A DNA stretch of 64,000 nucleotides from Brachynemurus nebulosus (taxonomy: Eukaryota; Arthropoda; Insecta; Neuroptera; Myrmeleontidae). Shown here piece after piece: positions 1 through 12,884 of the stretch. Location of the stretch: NCBI GenBank assembly GCA_035578155.1, contig JAPWDM010000008.1, positions 5,504,847 through 5,568,846 on the forward strand. The letters run 5' to 3'. Each line of letters opens with the position of its first letter. The stretch's first letter is position 1. The notes beneath the pieces were generated by a model, which worked only from the letters and a program-made list of their open reading frames with translations, had not been told where the DNA came from and did no database searches. A program made the translations under genes and the position numbers.

Positions 1-329
1 GAAAACCAAACCAGTATATAAAACCACAGAAGACCAGAAACAAACACGTATTGTCTCTATACTAGTGATGCCAGTATGGACGAAAAGTGACGTAAATCCC
101 CAGTCACATGTTAGGTACAGATATCATCGATATAGAAGAATATGGATGGAGACAATTCCTTAAGAGAGAGATAAGATATAATATGATATGTCAGAATGAA
201 TACGTAGATTTCTTTGAATATGCCACAAATAATAAAAAAAACAAAAGAGTAAATAGGCACACAAACACGTACAAATAGGCCCACAAGATCGAGTCCTACA
301 AAAAATTAAGTTTAAAACAATATTAATAA
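1..329. other. No feature recognised
   Basis: AT-rich unique-looking DNA. No exon or repeat identified. Confidence 0.4.
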
Positions 330-393
330 ACGTAATACTCCATAAATATAATATTTGGGTAAGTAAATATTATATTTATGGAGTATTACGTTA
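330..393. repeat. Perfect short hairpin
   Basis: Arms of about 28 bp (AACGTAATACTCCATAAATA and its complement) around a spacer of about 8 bp. Then a short tandem duplication of TTATCAATAAATACAA to about 450. Confidence 0.7.
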
Positions 394-819
394 TTATAAA
401 TTTATCAATAAATACAATACAATTTGTATTTATCAATAAATACAAACCATTTGTAGCGAAGATTTGTTTATTTTTTTAAATTTTTCATTTAAAAAACAGG
501 TTCATAATAAGCGGAAAAATATCAATTTTGGCATTACACAAAGTAAAAAAGAAATACCGAAAAAGGAATTACTCTATGTAAATAAGGAATTCGTTTTTTA
601 TTTAAAATATGTCATAATAACGACAAAAATTTTAAAAATATTGTAAAAATAATAACCGTATAGTTTTATTTATGTTGGTGTCAGAAGATTTGTCTTATTA
701 GTGGTACAAAACTATAAACCAAAACGTAATTTTTTTACAAAAATATTTATAAACTGTAAATAATCTATTAACTTGAGCAATTTTTATTTTCAGTTTATAG
801 TAATTTATAATATTTTAAG

Positions 820-1198
820 CACCGTCAGTGAAGAGAGACGGATATAGAACTTCAATCCTGTGTTAAATTTATGGACAGTTTTAGAGCACCCCAAACCGCA
901 ATGTTGGCACCCCATCTACAGATGGCAGTGCTATGCAGGCAAGCAGTACGCACTGTTATGTCTTGATAATTATACTTTTGAAACAAGAAATTTGTTTATG
1001 GAAGAAAAATGGAAATATACAAATTGAAATATACGTTCCCTACCTCTTCCTGTTAAACGGAACCTCCGCCTGACAATTTAAAAACGTCTGGACCTCGATC
1101 GTTCTGCCATCTAACAGAAACAAAATCGACTAAAATTTTCGTCCACATTGGCCCATAAGAATTAAACTTCTATTATACGTCTCTCTTCACTGGCACCG
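820..1198. mobile_element. TIR MITE, about 380 bp
   Basis: Ends CACCGTCAGTGAAGAGAGAC and the inverse of CTCTTCACTGGCACCG. No coding capacity. Confidence 0.6.
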
Positions 1199-1619
1199 TT
1201 AAAAGATACAATGAATTAGTAGACAATTAAGAATTCGAAAAATTAATTGATAAAATAATCGAACAGCATTCTTAAGAAGTGGATTATTTAATCAAAATAA
1301 AACAGATATTGTGAATAATTAATTAATTCCTTATGTTTTTATATAGAAATCACAATTATAAGAAAAATATACTAAATATATATTGTTTTAAAAGCAATAG
1401 CAATGATTTAATTACATTAAAACCGTTACTGTTTATTAACAAAATGACGTCATTCATAATACGCACAATTAACATTCATAATATGTTGATCAGAATTTTT
1501 GGAAAATGCTCCTTCCTTTACAATATTATAACTATTATATACCTTTCCTTCTTCCATGACAGACATTGATGTTGCATTTGTAAATGTACGATGATACGTT
1601 TATTTGTGTGTGTGCCTAA

Positions 1620-2418
1620 GGGGCCGTCCATTAATCACGTGATGTTTTTTTTTGCATTTTTTAACCCCCCCTCCCCCTTGGTGATACATGGTGAGGTTTA
1701 AGGCTACCCCCCCTCCCCCCCGTATATCACGTGTATTTTTTCGTACCTGCAAAGAATCTAATTTTTTTTAATATTTATAAAATACTGGTATAAGTATCAT
1801 CTAATTTTATTATAGAAAATTAAACACTACTATAATAACGTTCAGAGGTAGACAGAAAAGTTGCAATTTTTTTTTTTTTTTTTTTTTTTTTGATTGACAT
1901 AAAAATAATAGGAATGCGAAAAACTTTTTTGTACTAATACATGAACATTACTTAATGTACAGTATTTTCGGACCACGGATTAGCAAGACTTTCTTCAACA
2001 CCAATAACTGGATAAGCATCTTGCAAATCAGTTGTTGCCACAGTGCTTTGTTGAAAATCAACATCGGCTTCATCAAGCCACTCGGCGTCATCATTTTCGC
2101 GCACTACGCAGAGAATCTCTCTCGATCTACCGTTCGATCGTCGCGTGAGGATGCGGGAAAGACGAACATTGTGCATCTCTGGACTATTATATTGATAGCG
2201 AATCAAGATCACACTACAAGCCGTTTTCGATTTTGTACGCGTTTGACGAAAAAATAAATACATGTAACGCCGCTTTTCGGTTGAGTATCGCGCACTTGCC
2301 GAAAAAATAAATACACGTGATATATTACTTTACCCCCCCTCCCCCTTGTGATATTTCGTGATTTTTTATGGGACCCCTCCCCCCCCTTTCAAGCCTCACG
2401 TGATTAATGGACAGCCCC
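1620..2418. mobile_element. 799-bp TIR element with TAA target duplication (PIF/Harbinger-like)
   Basis: Ends GGGGCCGTCCATTAATCACG and the inverse of CGTGATTAATGGACAGCCCC, flanked by TAA at 1617-1619 and 2419-2421. Poly-C tracts sit inside both ends. A 3-bp TWA-type duplication is the PIF/Harbinger habit. It contains the reading frame at 1952-2263. Confidence 0.75.
1952..2263 (-). CDS. Reading frame inside a TIR element, unidentified
   Basis: 103 codons with coding-like text (RILTRRSNGRSREILCVV, RENDDAEWLDEADVDFQQ, IGVEESLANPWSENTVH). It lies wholly within the 1620-2418 TIR element and is richer in GC than its surroundings. It may be a relic of a transposon protein or a captured host exon. 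The overlapping plus-strand frame is judged a shadow. Confidence 0.35.
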   Translation of the reverse strand: MYLFFRQTRTKSKTACSVILIRYQYNSPEMHNVRLSRILTRRSNGRSREILCVVRENDDAEWLDEADVDFQQSTVATTDLQDAYPVIGVEESLANPWSENTVH

Positions 2419-2421
2419 TAA

Positions 2422-5400
2422 CGTGGTTGCTCGGGTACATGTACATAACACCACGCACACGTAACACCGCTGGGCTGCGTGTGATTCAGTAATCAACAAC
2501 AATGTAATAACAATTGATCTTATACTGGTTGTGGAAACTGGAACGACTGAATGTAAAGTGGTATAACATCCCGCCAAAAGGCGCCACTCGATCCACAGAA
2601 TTTTATATTAAGATTCAATCCACTGATCCGTGCATAAAACTGTATATTGCAGTATATTACTCCAAAAACGTATTTACATATTTTACGTTGGTAGTAGTGA
2701 AATGGCGGAATAATTTGAAAATATGCATACATACTAGATACATACCACAGACCAATGACCACCATTATATTGTACAACTAGACAGGGCGTAAAGCCAATT
2801 TATCGGAAGTTTTCTTGGGGTAGATATGCGGTGAGACGGGTAAAATTTAATAAATATACAGATTCCGCTCAAAATAGGGAATAGTAAACAAGTCACTTTC
2901 CCTATTTTAAGCGTAACATACAGGATGAACTAAATGTCTATGTATATGCATATACATATATTTACTAGGTCACTGATACACCGTAACCAAAAGCTAAGAC
3001 ATGCTGCGATGCCCAGTTCTCCAAATATTTCTAGTTTATTTTCTCACGTTAAATGTTTTCTTTTCTTAATAACCCCTGTCATATTAAAAATACAGTTTAT
3101 TTAGTTATATAAAATAAGTACATAACTACATACATTAAGTAATTAACTTTTTCTATTTAAAATAACAACTGTACACAATAAATACATATAATAAATTGAT
3201 AACAATTATTACCTATTATTAATAAGAAAATACGTTTGTATGTTCCGAATGAGACCATTTTAAGAATAATCTTTGCTAATGTTTAAGTACAGAACAAAAA
3301 GTAAATACGTACAGATACATATTGTGGAGTGAATGTCAAAGAAGCTATTAAATTTTAATTTATCACCACTTCATAATGTCCCAACGGTCCCAACAACACA
3401 TTCACAAGCATTATATGCATGTATGCCTACTACCTGATACTATTAAATAATCAAATCATGGATATGTTTATATATGCATAATTATATAGAATAGATAATT
3501 ATAGGGTTTTGGACGTTTTAAACATTTCATTTCAAACTCATAAGTAAATGTACAAATTGCAAAATTTTTAATTTTTCTGAATAAATGATTAAAAAGTTCA
3601 TGAACACTTTATTATTTGTCACACCATTTATACAATTATTTTTTATTTTTTTGACAAAATTTTTATTACTTTTTAATATAAACATGTTTGAATGTGTGTG
3701 TGTTTGTTTACAATATTTCCTTATTTTAGGTTTGCTTATTTTAAGAGAACGGTGTAATGTATTGTCCATTTTTCAGCAAACAGGACTATAGTTATTGCAG
3801 GACATAACTTGTATACGTATTTTAAAAATAAAACAAATCTACCACTTTCTTTCAAAAGAGCACAGCCGGTTAAGACAGGGAAAACGACCCTTGACGCAAA
3901 ATTGATAGTTTTTACAGGAAATAATACTTCTTAGCACTAGATACATTTCTGTCAAATTTCAACCCTCCAAGGCTAATAGTTCATAAATAAAAGCGATAAA
4001 AATTTTTGAAAAAAATTTTATGTGGTGAAGTTGCTAAGCTGATTTATTTAATTAAGTTTAATAAGTATATATTATGTACCAACCTTAGGCAAAGTAATAA
4101 AAAAATCAATGTTATGTCCCTTTGATATAATATTATAATAAATATTTAAAATTTTTTAATTTAACAAAATTTTTTTGCCACTTTCGCGTTAGCGCTTGAG
4201 CGATACCCACCATTTTTTGTTCAATAATTATCTCTTTTAATACTTTATAAAATATATTTATATGGAACGATTTTAGTTGGTAGAACATAATAATATTTAT
4301 ATCAATATAAATATATGCCATGTAACTATAGTCATAATGAACTATTAAACGATTTATTGCTTGATCTATGAAAAGTAATCTGTGCTCGTTTCCGTCCTTT
4401 CTACTAACAATAGATCATGCTAAGCTGGAACGAAATAATCTTTTTTTCCTTTAAAACATATATTTTCCCAAAAGAATGAAATTTTTCACGAAGTTCAAAT
4501 GTTTCCCCGAAGTGAAAAGTAGCCTATATTATTTTTCGTCTCCTCATTTAACAATATACAAAGTTTAGAATCAATCATTCGCTTTTTAACTCAATGGCTG
4601 CCAAACAATTTTTGTTTGTAAAAGACAGGTTTAAAAACATTGATAAAGAGAGAAAATTGTTTACATATTATCTGCGTACTTCTGGAAATATTTTATTTTA
4701 ATTGTAAGATTTTTGTTTCCTTCATAAAATATAAACATTGTTATGTTAGTTATGTTGTTATGTATGTTTTGTAAAGTCGGTATTAAACTAATATTTGGAA
4801 CATGTAATAATTTTTTTAAAATTATTTCAGATGTCATTATGATATTCATTTTAAGTAAAATACATTCTACAAAAACATAAGTAAAAAGAATGAAGAAACC
4901 ATTATCTACCATTCTTATAATTTGACATTCCCACTTTGTGTGATCACACAGTATCTTGCGTACTTTTAATTTTATTAAATTATAATATATAACACTGACT
5001 TTATAAGAAGTCTACGTTGTTTTTATAGTTGACAACGTTGATTTGGATAAAGGATAATTTATTGATTTTTGGTATTGGTACATATGTATGCAGTATGTGT
5101 ATGAGTATTCATTCACTAGTATTAGTCAAACCGTCGAAAATTTTTTTGCTGACAATAATAAACAAATTTTTTTTATGTTCTTATAGTACACTATAAATTC
5201 AATTATGTTAAAACATTCAATAAAAATTATTAGAAGCAAATTTTATATATTTCTGTAAATATCTATACCTATATATAAAATTATCCACAGTATTATCTTT
5301 TTATTATTATTTCATTTTAAAACAAGCCGGACAACTAGAGAGGTATCAATTTAACTTTAATTCATTTTTTGGGAAAAATTTTTATTAGAAAATAACCCAG

Positions 5401-6146
5401 TGTAGATTTGTAGTGTACTTGTAATTTATTTTTATTATTTATTTATAATATAAATTATAAAACTGAGAAACAATATTTTTCAATTTAAACCATTTCAGTG
5501 CGGCTTAAAAATGTCAAAATGATTAATGACTTTGAAAATACATATAGTCTTGTCTTTTATTGCAAGATATATTTCTCTCTTTGTTTCCTTTGGCATGTTA
5601 ACATGCCAATGGCACTGAATCGGTTAAAAGTAAACTGTCCCGGTAAAAACCCGGGTTAAAATGTCTACCCCCCCCCCCCCCCAAAAAAAAAAAAAAATAT
5701 GTCTGTACAAAGTTGACTGGTTGAGCTGTTGAGGCGTGAAAACAAGTTAAACAAGCAAACTCACTTTCACATTTATAACATTAGTTAGGATGACGTAATA
5801 TGTACAAATTATTAACAAAATTAATTCAATTTTTTTCAAAAAAAGTTTATTGTTATAAACGTATTAATTAAATATTGTGTATACGCACCGTACATATTAC
5901 CACAAACTTACATAAATTATTTTTACAAAAAGACACAAAAACAACATAAGCACCGTAAAACCCCCTAACTCACCTACTAAACCTAACTTTACCATACCAC
6001 TTTGTGTTAAAAAAATTAAAATTTCTTAGGTTATAATGTCTATACCTAATACTTTTTTTAGTAACACAACTATTTCTAACAAACTACTAGCGTTGCATAA
6101 AATTTTTGACGTTGCAGTAGCTATTTCTTTAAATCATTAGTTTTTT
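2422..6146. other. AT-rich region, no gene recognised
   Basis: Contains a small inverted repeat at 2862-2918 (CTCAAAATAGGGAA and its complement) and a C15-A15 run at 5668-5697. No exon or large element was identified. Confidence 0.4.
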
Positions 6147-6336
6147 ATCGAAGATGACATATTAATATCGTTTTGTGACTGAATAATTATTGAGTTGTAC
6201 ATCCATATTGAAATAACGCAAGAGGGCTGTAGAGCTCTGAACAACTATAGAGTTAACAAAAAATCATAAATTAACATTTCACTGAGATGACATTACTTAG
6301 TGCGTGTCAAAAACAAGCATTTGACGAATTTTTTTC
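6147..6336 (+). repeat. Dispersed direct repeat, copy 1
   Basis: About 190 bp, nearly identical to 17175-17361 (shared text starts ATCGAAGATGACATATTAAT). No TIRs seen. Confidence 0.8.
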
Positions 6337-6839
6337 AGTTTGTATGGGTACATTCATGTTTTCAAAAAGTGTGCAAACTTTAATTGATATTTCAGAAGCT
6401 ATAAAACTTAGGTAGGGTAATTTTAGTATATAAAAAGTTACATACTCTCATAAATATTTGGAAATAATTTTCACATTTATTTATTCGTGCATTAATTACC
6501 GAATAATTCATTTAAGGTTGGTCGATAAAACGATTTTTTTCAATGGATTTTAACGAAACTTCTCTAGCTATTGATTTAATTCAATACCAGTAATATGAGT
6601 CCTTACCGAAAAAAAAAACTGACCACTCCAATTTTGAGAAAAACGATTTCAAACTTTTGTAATTTTAACACGGGCTCTTATGGGAAAACTCTATTTTTTT
6701 TAAATATACCCCTGTCGCAGCATCCTGCATAACATAGCGAATTTCCGTTTATAAAAATTAGTTTTTCTCGGAAACTAATTGACATAGAATAATAGTTTAA
6801 AGACCTTTTTTATGTAATTTTTTCTCCTCTTTTAAATGA

Positions 6840-7038
6840 TGTAAAAAAATTTGGCAAAAATTTTTGAATAAGTGGAAATTTTGGCAAAAACTAATTTTTT
6901 ACAAGAACAAAAACCATGTTCCTGGCATCCGACGTGTCTGGCTGAAGAACTCATCCAAAATTTTTGGACTTCCAACGTTGTCACCAAATTTCGTAAACCT
7001 AGGACATTTCGTTCGAGAGTTATCGTGCTGATACATAA

Positions 7039-7108
<70 letters not shown>

Positions 7109-7270
7109 TTTAGTGAATGTTATTTTTGGGTTCTAGGGACCTCAAAACAAATTTCTGCCATAGTGCCGGGCTCAAGTCGCGTCATGAGACCTACTGTAAT
7201 AGCTGAATTTCCATTCTGGAAATTCGCTAAAAATGAAAACGTTTCAAGGAATTTGATAAAAATTTAATAT
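6840..7270. repeat. TA-microsatellite-centred dispersed repeat, copy 1
   Basis: Left block has GGCTGAAGAACTCATCC and TCGTTCGAGAGTTATCGTG, followed by (TA)n at about 7043-7106 and a right block with AGTGCCGGGCTCAAGTCGCG. The same two blocks recur with variable TA cores elsewhere in the window. Confidence 0.65.
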
Positions 7271-7594
7271 ATTATAAAATACAAAGTTGCAAACCATATT
7301 TAATAAGAAATAAAAATTATTCACCACGCCGTTTTTGAAATATAATTTATAAACATCATTTTACGACGTTATTACCACGTTTTTTCGACAATGTTTTTAT
7401 ATTGCTATAACATAAGCGCGCGGAAATTAAAAAAAACAAGTGGTATACAAACATAATCACTGAAGAATAATACATTATTTAATTTTTGATAAAAGAAAGT
7501 TTTTTTTGAGATATACTTTGAGATATACCTGACTATCTCAGAGCAACTACGTTGAGTAATTGTTACTATTAGGATTTGTCAAATAGGTGGAGCT

Positions 7595-8286
7595 TATAGT
7601 GTCCTCAAAAATAGGAATTAAACTAGGTCAACGAATCACTCATTTCGTACATGTTTTTGAAAATGACAACTGTACCTTGTATACTCGAGTGCGTACTACG
7701 GAAAAAAATTTTATTTTTGAATTGCATTATGTATGCTACTGTGTAATATGAATACTATTAAATGCAATTAATTTTCATTTATATATTTTTGATTTTATTA
7801 GTGAACGTTTATATAGTTTAGAATTTATTTATTTTATAATTTATAAAATATACAACAGTGGTGGAATTATATAATTTATAAAAGTTACAAAAATATACAA
7901 AAGTGGTGAAATTATATAATTTATAAAAATTACAAAAATATGTACACTAATTTCAATTTTTTTATACAAATTTATTCACTGTCTGAAATTTCTTATAGCA
8001 AAACTTACGCCTCAGAAAATAAACTAAAATTTAAATATTATTGAATATTTGTACCTAATATCGCACCCCAGTGGACTAGGTCATAAAATTTATTGACACA
8101 CGTTTTCATAAGAAATATGCATTAATAACTTAAAAAAGGAGATGGAGTATGAACTACTAGTTCAGGTACTGTTTTCAAAAAAGGTGCTTTCTTTTTTTAT
8201 TATATTTTATTTTAAGGGGTTGTTCACGTGATTTTTTTTCAGAAAGAGGTTGACCTAGTTTAATTTCTATTTTTGAGGAATCTATA
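7595..8286. mobile_element. TIR element, about 690 bp
   Basis: Inverted ends sharing CTCAAAAATAGGAATTAAAC and AGGTCAAC with their complement near 8250-8286. It contains a tandem duplication of an AT-rich unit of about 60 bp at about 7830-7940. No gene. Confidence 0.55.
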
Positions 8287-9865
8287 GAAAAAATGGCTGA
8301 CGAAAAAGTGCATTAATAAGTTTTGTATATAGCAGTAATCAGTGTTATATTAAGAAAAAACGATAAATAGTAAAACAATTTGGACTTGGGTTGACACAAA
8401 TCAGAAGCAAAGTGTAAATGAATATTGTGAAAAGACAATTGTAAATGAATGGAAAAATCTAATCAATTGTATGTACATGCAAATCTACAAGATTTAACTC
8501 AGAAATGACATTTCGGCAAATGCACTTTAAAAATAGTGTGATTTTTCAATACCAGAGGTCCTACCGTCATTTGACACATCCCAATAGGTTTGGTAAAGTT
8601 AAATTTATTAAAACTATGGATATTATAATTATTTTATTCAGTGATAATGATAATGTGAAAGATAATTACAGCTGTTTGACTTATTGAGACAACATAATAC
8701 TGAAGTCTTAATATATTGAATCGAAAACTAAAAAATGCGTTTCAAGTGCTTAATAAAAGATTAACAATTTATTTTGTGGAAAATATTTTAATTTTATTAT
8801 TTTTTGAGATCTTATTCGAAAAAATACTAACAAATTTTAGAAAATTTACAAATGTGCCTAATGAGAAAATAACTACATATCTACAGGAATATTTGTGACC
8901 GAGAAATTTCACATTCTGTAAAGTCACATCTGTCCACCGACTAATAAAAGTTCATAAATTAATTATTTGAAAGACATGTCTTATGATACAATTGATGTAT
9001 TTATTTATTTATTAAATTTTATAATGAAAATATGCTTTAATAAAAAGATTTAAAAAATTAATAAATATTTATATTAAAAAATTTTTCCAAATGCAATTTT
9101 TTTTAATATTTTGTTCGCTTTTGTAGTATTGTTACGTAAAAAAAAATGTTTTTTGCAAATAAACTCTAAAACTCTCCGTAAAAAGTCCATTCGTCAAATT
9201 GACGCCGATGTATGATTCTAGGGTTAATATGTAGTAATTGGAGCACCTGTCAAAAATTCGAAATCTATTACCTCTATTATGTTTCACTGTTAGATACTGG
9301 ACTTGGAATTAACAACAAAGTGTCAACAATAGTAGAATATTTAGCAAATTTACAGTATCTTTAATATTTCACTAAAAAACATGAACTAGTAAAGTTAGGG
9401 ATTCGTTGACATCTTAACTATATTTTTAAGTACTTAATTTAAGTATCTGAAAAAATTGATTTATACGAATCAAATCAAAGATTTTTATCCGTAGATTTCA
9501 TTAAAACAGTTCAAAAATAAGTAAACTAATTTCATTCTCATTTTATTCAAATTTAAATCGAAAATAATGGTCAAGTTAGGTGAGTCTACGAATCTATAAA
9601 AATACAATAATGAATTTTTGGTAACTACATTTTTGATTATTAATAATTTATTTTTCTAAAAGATGAAGTTTTCATATGTTTTTTTCAAACTGTGTGACCG
9701 AGAAAATGTTTTAAAACATTTATTACATTTGAACGATTTCTTTCGTGTATGTATATTCTTTTATGTTTTATGGTAATACATTATTTTTACAGAAACAGAG
9801 AAAGTACTGTAAATTTAAAATGAACTGAACGTTCGAAAGTTTTGTTTATTCATAATTTATTTGTC
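8287..9865. other. AT-rich region, no gene recognised
   Basis: Two 60-codon open frames here have intron-like composition and no family resemblance. Confidence 0.4.
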
Positions 9866-9869
9866 TTAA

Positions 9870-10190
9870 GGTGAATCGATTACAAGAAATTTTCCAAGTT
9901 TAGAATTTGAAATTTTAGTATACATATTATAGAGAAAGATATGGTGCACTCACTGATGCATTTTGAATAATTTCTGACGTGTAGTTTAGAAGAAATAAAT
10001 TTTCAAAGTTAGAATTTTTAACGTACGAGTAAATGCAAAAGTATGATTAGAGGTGGATCAGAGGTACATATTTAAGTCAGTTGAGTCATTAAAAACCAAC
10101 TTTAAGATTTAAAAAACTGAAAATTATTTTCTTTTATGTTTTTGAATCATTAAAAAACTGTTTCTTTAATATTGAACGTTTAGTTATTGT
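9870..10190. mobile_element. Left-end fragment of the TTAA-flanked GGTGAATCGAT element
   Basis: TTAA at 9866-9869 then GGTGAATCGATTACAAG. The sequence is closely similar to 46780-46940 and 47400-47560 of the complete copy, then broken by another repeat at about 10190. The matching right end was not found. Confidence 0.6.
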
Positions 10191-10194
10191 AATA

Positions 10195-10640
10195 AATAGA
10201 AAAATACGCTGCCAATAGGGTGGGCACACAGCTTCCTCGTAGTCGTAAAAGGCTTTAAAACAGTATTCTACCAAATATGCGTATTATATACCGTGAAATT
10301 ATATTTTCGCCTTGAAGTTTATAAAAAACTGTTGTAACTCAAAAGACTTAAAGGCTAAATTATAAAATAATAGCAAAAATATTTTAGAAACTAACCCCCA
10401 ATATACCCTAAAAATTTGAGCGAGATAGGACTAGCAATAAATAAGATATTGACATTTAATGGGACTACCGTTACTCCGATTTCGATTAAATTCATAGGGG
10501 ACCATATAGGAACCAAACTACATAATTTCTGAAAATTTCATAAAAAAGAATTGAGTAGTTCCGAAGTTATGCCACTTGGTGCAATTTTGGAATGACATGG
10601 TAGCGGCGTTGCTACCGTTACTCCGATTTTGATTAAATGT
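10195..10640 (+). repeat. Dispersed repeat (CACAGCTTCCTCGTAGTCGT family), copy 1
   Basis: About 450 bp, similar to 35320-35890. It includes the block GTAGCGGCGTTGCTACCG and ATGCCACTTGGTGCAATTTT. It supplies the last codons of the reading frame at 10518-10955. Confidence 0.65.
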
Positions 10641-10955
10641 TTGTGTTTGTTCAGTGGTACTCGGTGTGTTAGATATTCCTAAATTTTCGCAATTTTCGTC
10701 AGATAAATCACTATTTCCAATTAACATATCTTTCGTATCATCTTCTAATTTAATTTCCGTATGTAACTGTCTCCATAAATTATCGTTATTGCTTTCCTCC
10801 AATTCCAATTTTACTGGGTTTTTATAATGTAAAGAATCGGATAACTCCATTTTCGTGATATTTGACAAAGAGTTGTCTACATTCGGTAAATTTTCTTCCT
10901 GTTTTATTTTAACAGTAAATGCTTTAGTCATTGATGTCGATCCTTTATTTTCCAT
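10518..10955 (-). pseudogene. Orphan acidic reading frame with IKxE/VKxE motifs, tail made of repeat
   Basis: 145 codons from ATG 10955. The first ~109 residues are non-repetitive and charged, with VKIKQEENL, MELSD, VKLELEE and TEIKLEDDTKD, the psi-K-x-E type sites usual in the linkers of insect zinc-finger, THAP or BTB factors. No zinc finger or other domain is seen. The final ~36 residues (from TFNQNRSNGSN) are read from a dispersed repeat also present at 35.7 kb. This looks like the 5' coding exon of a transcription-factor gene or a broken copy of one. No other exon was recognised nearby, and transposons flank it on both sides. Confidence 0.4.
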
Positions 10956-11050
10956 TTTCTTTCCCGAAAATTTATTTATTTGTGTAATTATAGTAAGTTT
11001 GAAGTGTTTGAAGGGTTTGAAGCACGGACTGTTTGAAGCATAGAGTAATA

Positions 11051-11504
11051 AGCGGCCCCTACACGCTCAATAATATTGTGCAATCAACTTGTGCAATTTA
11101 TTGAACGCTTCTCCAGACAGTTCAATAATTTTGTTAAAGAAATTTGTGCAATAAACTGAATGCAGCAATTGTACTTAATTAAACTGTTGTTTAATTTTAA
11201 ATATTAAGTGATAAAGATGTTGCAAAGCAATAAATAATTATTCTTGCAAATTAATAATTCATACAGGTTCAAATAATAGCCATCACTACAGAATAACAAA
11301 CAAATCAAACAAATAAAGTAGTATTGCGCAATAATATCTACAAAGCCTACAGACGTTACAATATTCATTCATTGCACAATATATTTCAAACTATTTTTGA
11401 TCAGCACAATATATTGTACAACCCTTCAATATAACCTACAGACGATCCATAATATTGTACAATCTCGGATTTTGTGCAATATTATTGAGTGTGTAGGGGC
11501 CGCT
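11051..11504. mobile_element. 454-bp TIR MITE
   Basis: Ends AGCGGCCCCTACACGCTCAA and the inverse of ATTGAGTGTGTAGGGGCCGC, flanked by ATA on both sides. The motif TTGTGCAATATT recurs internally on both strands. Confidence 0.7.
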
Positions 11505-11996
11505 ATAGAGACAACATATCTATGCCTACACTACTGGAACCAGTGTAACATGTAAGAGATAGACAATATGTTGTATACACACACTGGGTTTACATTGTAT
11601 TAGTGCGATTTTGTGTATTTGTGTAAGTAACGGACATAGTAGGGGCGGTCACGTGGCTCAGACACCACACGCATGTACTAGGGGATGTAACCGATGTAAC
11701 GTGGATGTAACAATACCAACAACAATCAAGTCCATTATCGTGTCGTTGATCTTCAATCATCGACTGCTACTGACAAACTGACAAGCAGGCCTGCCAGTAA
11801 AAATTTTTAGTTTATACAGTCAGGTCTCTGAAATTATACAAAATTGACGCCCATTATACAAAACAACTTTTCGTTACAAAAAAAGAGCAAGAAAAAAAAT
11901 GAACCGATTTTTTTTCCCGACTAAACTTTAATTATTAAATTTTAATCATTTTTGCAATCTTGTCAGAACGAAAGAAAAGTCATATATACATAAGGG

Positions 11997-12241
11997 CATA
12001 TCGCGCGTTCTCTGTCCCAACCTCGTATCTGAAAACTCCCAACTTTTGGACACACAAAAAAAAGTATTTAAATGTTTTCATCACTATGAACTTAAGATTT
12101 ATGCTAATTACACCCTTTGATGTTGGCTACCTATATATTTAGATAAGTATATATGTAAATACAGTATTTAATATGTTTTTTGTGTGTCCTAACACGTGTA
12201 GTTTTTGATATACGAGGTTGGGACAGAGAACGCGCGATATG
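11997..12241. mobile_element. 245-bp TIR MITE
   Basis: Inverted ends CATATCGCGCGTTCTCTGTC and GACAGAGAACGCGCGATATG, about 35 bp nearly perfect. A TA duplication may lie inside the apparent ends. Confidence 0.7.
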
Positions 12242-12528
12242 TAGTTTCTTTGGGTCTAACGTGATGTCACATTAACAAAGAATTGCAACTGCTATGTTCA
12301 GCGTATTCAGTCTAAATTTTCGGTGTTTGTATCCAATTATACAAGAAAGTTTTTTATACAAAGAGGATACATAAAGTAACCAAATTATACAGATTTTGTA
12401 TCCAATTATACAATCTGGCAGCCCTGCTGACAAGTAAGAAGCCTAATGAGCACAGAAGCACACACTCGTGATTTCAGAAAAGAGATAGTTGCTGTACCTC
12501 TGTACTCTGGGGTTTGAAGTATTTAAAC

Positions 12529-12876
12529 TATGGAGGGTAGATATTAGGAGCACCATCTCCCATCAAAAAGTGTCCATAGAAAGGCGTAAATAGTGCCGGC
12601 GCTACCGTAGCAAAAGGGTAAACTTAGAGAAGTAAACAAAGAAACAAAAACATCCGCGTTGTTATGTAATTATTGTTTTTTTATTATAATTGTTACATAT
12701 AATAGTTTTATTAATTTAAAAATTTTTGTAAAACTCAACACAAAAAATCACTATACTCTTTTGCTACTCTAGCGAGTTTTTGAACTGTTATTTAGTACTT
12801 AAAATGGGACACTTTTTGAACTATTTTTCTATTGTTTTCCGTAAAAGATAGTCCTCCTTATATTCTACACTCCATA
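12529..12876. mobile_element. 348-bp hAT-like MITE with intact 8-bp duplication
   Basis: Ends TATGGAGGGTAGATATTAGG and the inverse of CTTATATTCTACACTCCATA, flanked by ATTTAAAC at 12521-12528 and 12877-12884. A second copy lies at 25878-26238. Confidence 0.75.
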
Positions 12877-12884
12877 ATTTAAAC

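Noticed and set aside
7040..7110. Open frames of alternating Tyr-Ile over TA tracts (also 18.2, 18.5 and 38.4 kb)
   Set aside because: Pure microsatellite translation, no coding signal.
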